The notes beneath the pieces were generated by a model. The model saw nothing but the letters and a program-made list of their open reading frames with translations, was not told the DNA's origin and did not search any database. Position numbers and translations under genes: made by a program. DNA of 64,000 nt from Rhodovulum sp. MB263 (GTDB taxonomy: Bacteria > Pseudomonadota > Alphaproteobacteria > Rhodobacterales > Rhodobacteraceae): positions 3,410,001 through 3,474,000 of the forward strand of contig NZ_CP020384.1 in the NCBI RefSeq assembly GCF_002073975.1. Direction: 5' to 3'. This document shows, in pieces, positions 63,984 to 64,000 of the stretch. Each line of letters begins with the position of its first letter. Positions within the stretch are counted from its first letter, which is position 1.

Positions 63984-64000
63984 TTACGCGGCCTCGGCCG
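63984..64000 (-). CDS. rplO: 3' end of 50S ribosomal protein L15 (cut by window edge)
   Basis: On the minus strand the last codons before TAA read AEAA, the alanine/glutamate end usual for L15 in this group. Position 120 bases before secY in the spc operon supports rplO. Only about five codons are visible, so the call rests on gene order. Confidence 0.55.

Overview
The window reads as a high-GC alphaproteobacterial chromosome of the order Rhodobacterales, probably close to Rhodobacter, Rhodovulum or Paracoccus. The support is a bztABCD-type amino-acid transporter, the gene order rplO-secY-adk-rpsM-rpsK-rpoA-rplQ, an ATP12 chaperone, and an encoded acyl-homoserine-lactone synthase with a LuxR regulator. 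No sequence search was run, so the genus is inference.

Layout. (1) 1-8228: a plus-strand catabolic operon with an amino-acid/amine ABC transporter (end of the binding protein and two permeases; no ATPase in view), two glutamine-synthetase-family ligases, a class I glutamine amidotransferase, a PuuB-like FAD oxidase and a DegT-family PLP enzyme. This resembles a gamma-glutamylation (Puu-type) route for amine use. (2) 8271-9454: rlmB, its terminator and tRNA-Tyr. (3) 9600-33061: accessory DNA lying between tRNA-Tyr and tRNA-Arg. Copies of the tRNA-Arg 3' end at about 10212, 15942 and 33036 divide it into tandem elements. The left part holds IS fragments, a complete IS3-family element inserted into the start of a PAS chemoreceptor gene, an IS5/IS903-type element and a decayed lysis cassette. 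The right part (15942-33061) is a defective prophage with integrase, C5-methyltransferase, GapR-like protein, SSB, terminases, an internally deleted portal gene and a truncated minor head gene fused by deletion to an endolysin remnant. It carries three toxin-antitoxin modules and an AT-rich LolA-like/membrane-protein pair. (4) 33046-37943: tRNA-Arg, a histidine kinase, a flavoprotein disulfide reductase with a TVP38-type membrane protein, then rpmH-rnpA-yidD. (5) 37944-46858: a decayed IS481-type transposase, ttcA, yidC, a MOSC protein, engB, an SDR, argB, a SixA-type phosphatase, a ferredoxin and a GNAT enzyme. (6) 46907-57227: bztABCD, then ATP12, HAD, pseudouridine synthase, CrcB, RarA and Deg-type protease, all on the minus strand. 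(7) 57364-58621: a luxR-luxI quorum-sensing pair. (8) 58955-64000: the distal spc/alpha ribosomal operon.

How it fits together. The flanks are ordinary core metabolism and information processing. The biology worth attention is in the tandem tRNA-Arg island: two related prophage remnants share a duplicated lysis cassette, and an IS insertion appears to have supplied a new start codon to the gene it interrupted.
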